Source: Filimonas effusa (GTDB taxonomy: Bacteria > Bacteroidota > Bacteroidia > Chitinophagales > Chitinophagaceae). From it: DNA of 64,000 bases. This document shows, one piece after another, positions 60,840-64,000 of the stretch. Below the pieces are notes generated by a model that was not told the origin of the DNA, searched no databases, and was given only the letters and a program-made list of their open reading frames with translations. The stretch lies in assembly GCF_004118675.1 (NCBI RefSeq), contig NZ_SDHZ01000001.1:186001-250000 (forward strand). The letters run 5' to 3'. The first letter of the stretch is position 1, and each line of letters starts with the position of its first letter. The position numbers were made by a program, and so were the translations under genes.

Positions 60840-62750
60840 ATGAAACGATTGGGTGCGCATATGGGAACAGCTGTTCTTAAGCTGGCAGTATTTGCTGCAA
60901 CTTTGCTTTTAGCCGCACGGCTTCAGGCACAACAGGCAGTTGCCATTACGCCCCAACTGGAGGAACATATTTTTACATTTAAGGAAATTGAGGTCCTGCA
61001 CGATGAAACGGGGATGCTGCAATGGCAGCAGATAACGGCGCCGGCAACATCTGCACGCTTTAAGCCTAATCGGGCCAGCACTCCCCAGAATACTAAACTC
61101 AATGAATACTATTGGTATCGCATTCGCATAAAGCGCGATAGTGCAGTCAATAAATCATTTCTGCTTGAATTCTTTGACCAGACGATCGATGAAATCACCG
61201 CCTATATGCCAACAGCTGCAGGCGGTTACGATAGCATTGCGCTGGGCGATCATCAGCCCTTCGGTAAAAGGCTTTTCAGACATAAGAACTTCGAATTACC
61301 TGTAACCAACAGCCATAACGGCGAAGCTGTTTATTATTTCCGTATCAGGTCGAGCCAGCTGGCCGATATTATTGTGGTATTACGCTCGGTGAACCGTTTT
61401 GTAGGATATGCGCTGGATGAATATTTTAGCTTTGGCATTTTCTATGGCATGATCCTCATTTTCAGTTTTTATAACCTGATCATGTTTATCGCTGTAAGGC
61501 AAAGACAGTATCTCTATTATGTATTGTATATATTGAGCGTAGGCCTTTATGAAATGTCTACCGATGGTATTGCCTTCCAATACCTGTGGCCGCATGCCAT
61601 TCACTGGAATGAATATGCTTTTGCAGTGCCGTTGTTATGCATCAGTGTTTTTACCTTGCTCTTCACACGAAAGCTGCTGCATGTACGCACAAAGTTTCCG
61701 CTGCTCAGCACTTGTATCGAGATAGTGATCGTTGCGCGCATTTCGTTTTTCGTCATTTGCTGGTTCTTTCATCCGCAGTGGCTGAATTATAAGTTTATCG
61801 AATTTATTCCCCTGGCGCTGGCCTATTTTACAGGTGTATACATGCTGGCAAAAGGGTATCGCCCCGCCCGCTTCTTTGTATTGGGATATAGTTTCCTGCT
61901 GATAGGTTTTCTTTTAAAGTTCTTTATCATGCTGGGATATAGCTGGCTCAACTTTGGTGCTGTCAGCTATTATAGTCTGGGGTTTTGTTTTATCACGGAA
62001 ATGTTCTTCCTGTCATTTGCTATCGGCGATAAGGTGCGGCTGCTGAAAAAGAAAAGAGAGCGCGCCCGGCAGGAAATGATCCGGCAGATGACGGTGAACG
62101 CACGCTTGAAGGATAACCTGAACCGCAAGCTCGAACAACAGGTAAGAGAAAGAACCAAAGAGCTGCTGGAGAAAACAGCGCTTATTGAACAGCAGAATAA
62201 GGAGCTCGCCGAGGTAAATGACCTGCTGCTGGAACAGGCGGAAGAAATTTCCCGTATGAATGCGCTGTTGGAACAGGACAATACACAGTTACGCTCCAAT
62301 GTTGAAAAAGTTACCCAGGCACGTGCGTTATCTGCCCCGGTGAACTTTGAAGAATTCAGCAGTATTTACCCGGATGCCGAAAGCTGTTTCCGTTTCCTCG
62401 CTGGCTTAAAATGGAAAGAGGGCTATGCCTGCCGTAAGTGCGGGAATACGCAGCATTTTCCAGGTCATCAGCCTTTTAGCCGGCGTTGCTCCAAATGCGG
62501 CTACGAAGAATCTGTACTTGCCAATACCATCTTCCAGAATAGCAGGATCCCTATTAATAAGGCTTTTTACATGGTGTTCCTTATTTACTCCGCAAAAGGT
62601 AAGATCTCCTCTCACAAATTATCAGGGATCCTCGGAATCCGCCAAAGCACCTGCTGGACCTACCTGAATAAGGTACGTGCGCTGATGGAAGAGCGTAAAA
62701 AAGAACTCCGCCAGGCCGACGAGCACGGGTGGAGCAAACTGGTGTGCTAA
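60840..62750 (+). CDS. 7TM-DISM membrane sensor fused to an IS1595-type transposase zinc-ribbon/HTH domain
   Basis: A 636-residue protein. Order: signal peptide (about 1-31), extracellular 7TMR-DISMED2-like sandwich (about 40-185), seven transmembrane helices (about 195-400), coiled coil (about 405-505), then about 512-625 closely resembling the N-terminal part of IS1595-family transposases. That part has FSSIYPDAESCFRFLAGLKW, a CxxC-15-CxxC zinc ribbon (C531, C534, C550, C553), YEESVLANTIFQNSRIP, and an HTH-like segment SSHKLSGILGIRQSTCWTYL. No DDE nuclease domain follows, so it cannot transpose. A membrane-bound DNA-binding regulator is inferred. Usual 7TM-DISM outputs are histidine kinase, GGDEF or LytTR domains. 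It is 21 bases after murQ. Confidence 0.85.
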   Translation: MKRLGAHMGTAVLKLAVFAATLLLAARLQAQQAVAITPQLEEHIFTFKEIEVLHDETGMLQWQQITAPATSARFKPNRASTPQNTKLNEYYWYRIRIKRDSAVNKSFLLEFFDQTIDEITAYMPTAAGGYDSIALGDHQPFGKRLFRHKNFELPVTNSHNGEAVYYFRIRSSQLADIIVVLRSVNRFVGYALDEYFSFGIFYGMILIFSFYNLIMFIAVRQRQYLYYVLYILSVGLYEMSTDGIAFQYLWPHAIHWNEYAFAVPLLCISVFTLLFTRKLLHVRTKFPLLSTCIEIVIVARISFFVICWFFHPQWLNYKFIEFIPLALAYFTGVYMLAKGYRPARFFVLGYSFLLIGFLLKFFIMLGYSWLNFGAVSYYSLGFCFITEMFFLSFAIGDKVRLLKKKRERARQEMIRQMTVNARLKDNLNRKLEQQVRERTKELLEKTALIEQQNKELAEVNDLLLEQAEEISRMNALLEQDNTQLRSNVEKVTQARALSAPVNFEEFSSIYPDAESCFRFLAGLKWKEGYACRKCGNTQHFPGHQPFSRRCSKCGYEESVLANTIFQNSRIPINKAFYMVFLIYSAKGKISSHKLSGILGIRQSTCWTYLNKVRALMEERKKELRQADEHGWSKLVC

Positions 62751-63076
62751 ATTTTTTTCCCGATAACCAACCGTATCAAAAACAAAAAATACCTAACGGC
62801 TGTTATCTTTCTGTTCACTGTATATCAGGCGTTTAGCCTTGTCGTTCTCCCGGTATTAAAGCGTATCAATAAATGCGTAAGTTATTAGTTTTCAGTATTT
62901 TATGTGAAATTTTATTTGTTTTCACCCTGAAAACCATGTTAACTTCGTATCCGAAACTTTAACAAATCTCACAGTTAAAACCGAGCGTAAAGATTGCTTG
63001 CCCCCTTCGCTGATTTTCCCTGCTTCTTTCCTTGATTTAGAACTGTGACTCAAGTACACGACAAAGCTTTCCAATT
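62751..63076 (+). other. Intergenic region with candidate susC promoter
   Basis: A 326-base AT-rich gap. TTTG at 62915-62918 and TAACTTCG at 62940-62947, 21 bases apart, resemble a -33/-7 pair with one mismatch and would give a leader of about 125 bases for the susC gene. I saw no tRNA or strong terminator for the preceding operon. Confidence 0.35.
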
Positions 63077-64000
63077 ATGAAACAGAAAATTTCGCTGTTG
63101 ACATCCTTCTTGCTGGCAGTTTGCTTCATGGCATTTGCGCAAACGCCTGCTTCAGTAAAAGGTGTCGTAAAAGATTCAACCGGAAATCCAATTTCCGGCG
63201 TTACCGTTCGCGTAGTAGGAACCGGTCAGGGTATAGTGACCAATACCCAGGGAGAGTACCAGCTGCGACCCGCTTCGGCGCAAGCCACCCTGGAATTCTC
63301 TTTTGTAGGTTATGAAACGCAACTGATCCCAATGAATGGGCGTACACAAATAGACCTCGTAATGCTCCAGTCCACTAGTTCTCTGGGTGAGGCTGTAGTG
63401 GTCATAGGTTATGGCGCTCAACGCAAAAAAGATCTTACCGGTTCCGTATCGGTAATATCGGCGGCAGATATTGCCAACAGGCCTATTGTAAATGCCGGTG
63501 AGGCATTGCAGGGTAAGGCTGCCGGTGTGCAGGTGACGTCCGTTTCAGGTAAACCGGGCGCCGTGCTTTCCATCCGTGTACGCGGCTCTTCCTCCATCAG
63601 CGCCGGTAATGAACCGCTTTATGTGGTGGATGGTATTCCTATGACAGATATTGCCGCTTTCTCTCCTAATGATATAGAATCGGTTTCTGTGCTGAAAGAT
63701 GCGGCTTCCACCGCTATCTATGGTACAAGGGCCGCAAACGGGGTTGTGGTGATCACTACCAAAAAAGGTAAAAAAGGGCAGTCCAGGATTGATTTTACTT
63801 CCTACTTCGGCACCAGCACTCCTACCCGTAAACTGCACATGCTTAATGCCAAACAATACCAGGAATATGCCAATGAAACGCTGGGGGCCGGTACTGTTAC
63901 CGATGCCATGGTGCAGGCAAACGATATCAACTGGCAGGACGAAGTCTTTAGAACAGGTACACAGCAGAACTATCAACTGGCATTGTCCGGCGGCAACGAT
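63077..64000 (+). CDS. SusC/RagA-family TonB-dependent receptor, N-terminal part (runs off window)
   Basis: The frame is open from the ATG at 63077 to the window end (308 residues). Signal peptide 1-22 (cleavage after AFAQ), CarboxypepD_reg domain (about 26-100; VKGVVKDSTGNPISGVTV), then the SusC plug with VVVIGYGAQRKKDLTGSVS, YVVDGIPMTD and VLKDAASTAIYGTRAANGVV. No STN domain is present, so a sigma/FecR pair is not expected to control it. The membrane-tethered 7TM/zinc-ribbon protein ends 326 bases upstream and is a candidate regulator. The substrate is unknown. Confidence 0.95.
   Translation, partial: MKQKISLLTSFLLAVCFMAFAQTPASVKGVVKDSTGNPISGVTVRVVGTGQGIVTNTQGEYQLRPASAQATLEFSFVGYETQLIPMNGRTQIDLVMLQSTSSLGEAVVVIGYGAQRKKDLTGSVSVISAADIANRPIVNAGEALQGKAAGVQVTSVSGKPGAVLSIRVRGSSSISAGNEPLYVVDGIPMTDIAAFSPNDIESVSVLKDAASTAIYGTRAANGVVVITTKKGKKGQSRIDFTSYFGTSTPTRKLHMLNAKQYQEYANETLGAGTVTDAMVQANDINWQDEVFRTGTQQNYQLALSGGND

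Noticed and set aside
62350-62750. IS1595-family insertion sequence
   Set aside because: Only the zinc-ribbon/HTH part is present, in frame with a membrane sensor; no DDE domain, terminal inverted repeats or target duplication are seen.

Overview
The window is from a Bacteroidota chromosome, most likely a Chitinophagaceae (Chitinophaga/Filimonas/Niastella-like) soil or plant-litter degrader. This rests on three SusC/RagA-type TonB receptors with SusD/SusE partners, an ECF-sigma/FecR pair feeding an STN-domain receptor, -7 boxes of the Bacteroidota type TAnnTTTG in front of several genes, the order rpmB-rpmG-DUF4295-ftsY, a bacillithiol gene (bshC), GldA/GldFG-type ABC genes and few Shine-Dalgarno sequences. 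I see no tRNA, rRNA, CRISPR, phage or complete insertion sequence.

Layout. 1-11134 is mostly housekeeping: a beta-barrel protein fragment, ornithine aminotransferase, rpmB/rpmG/DUF4295/ftsY, two small envelope proteins, rimO, bshC, a TTG-started RhlE-type helicase, and purK-purE on the minus strand. 11448-14441 is a small arabinan-related locus: an internally deleted GH127 remnant followed by a GH51 arabinofuranosidase. 14556-18401 is an iron locus: a siderophore-type TonB receptor, a strong terminator, then a PepSY membrane reductase-like protein. 18519-30368 is a starch/maltooligosaccharide locus: SusR-like regulator, GH31, SusC, SusD, SusE and GH13, closed by a bidirectional terminator.

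46565 down to 30477 (minus strand) is one large cluster: ECF sigma, FecR anti-sigma, STN-SusC, SusD, GldA-like ATPase, GldF-GldG fusion, two tandem MutS-like ATPases without mismatch-recognition domains, and a two-domain M16 zinc peptidase. A plus-strand -7 box and a plus-strand intrinsic terminator flank the 5' end of this susC, which suggests a cis-antisense small RNA of the DonS kind.

46706-54069 holds secreted hydrolases and catabolic genes: phosphocholine-type phospholipase C, an S46 dipeptidyl peptidase, a single-domain response regulator (minus), HPPD and an L,D-transpeptidase. 54530-58908 (minus) holds aspartate kinase, cystathionine beta-synthase and an S41 processing protease. 59120-62750 is a compact plus-strand unit: a BadF-type amino-sugar kinase, murQ and an unusual membrane protein that joins a 7TM-DISM sensor, a coiled coil and an IS1595-type transposase zinc-ribbon/HTH without any nuclease domain. 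A third susC (63077 onward) runs off the end.

The strongest candidates for undescribed biology are the 7TM sensor/transposon-derived DNA-binding fusion next to cell-wall sugar recycling genes, and the SusCD-ABC-MutS-MutS-M16 cluster with its predicted antisense RNA.
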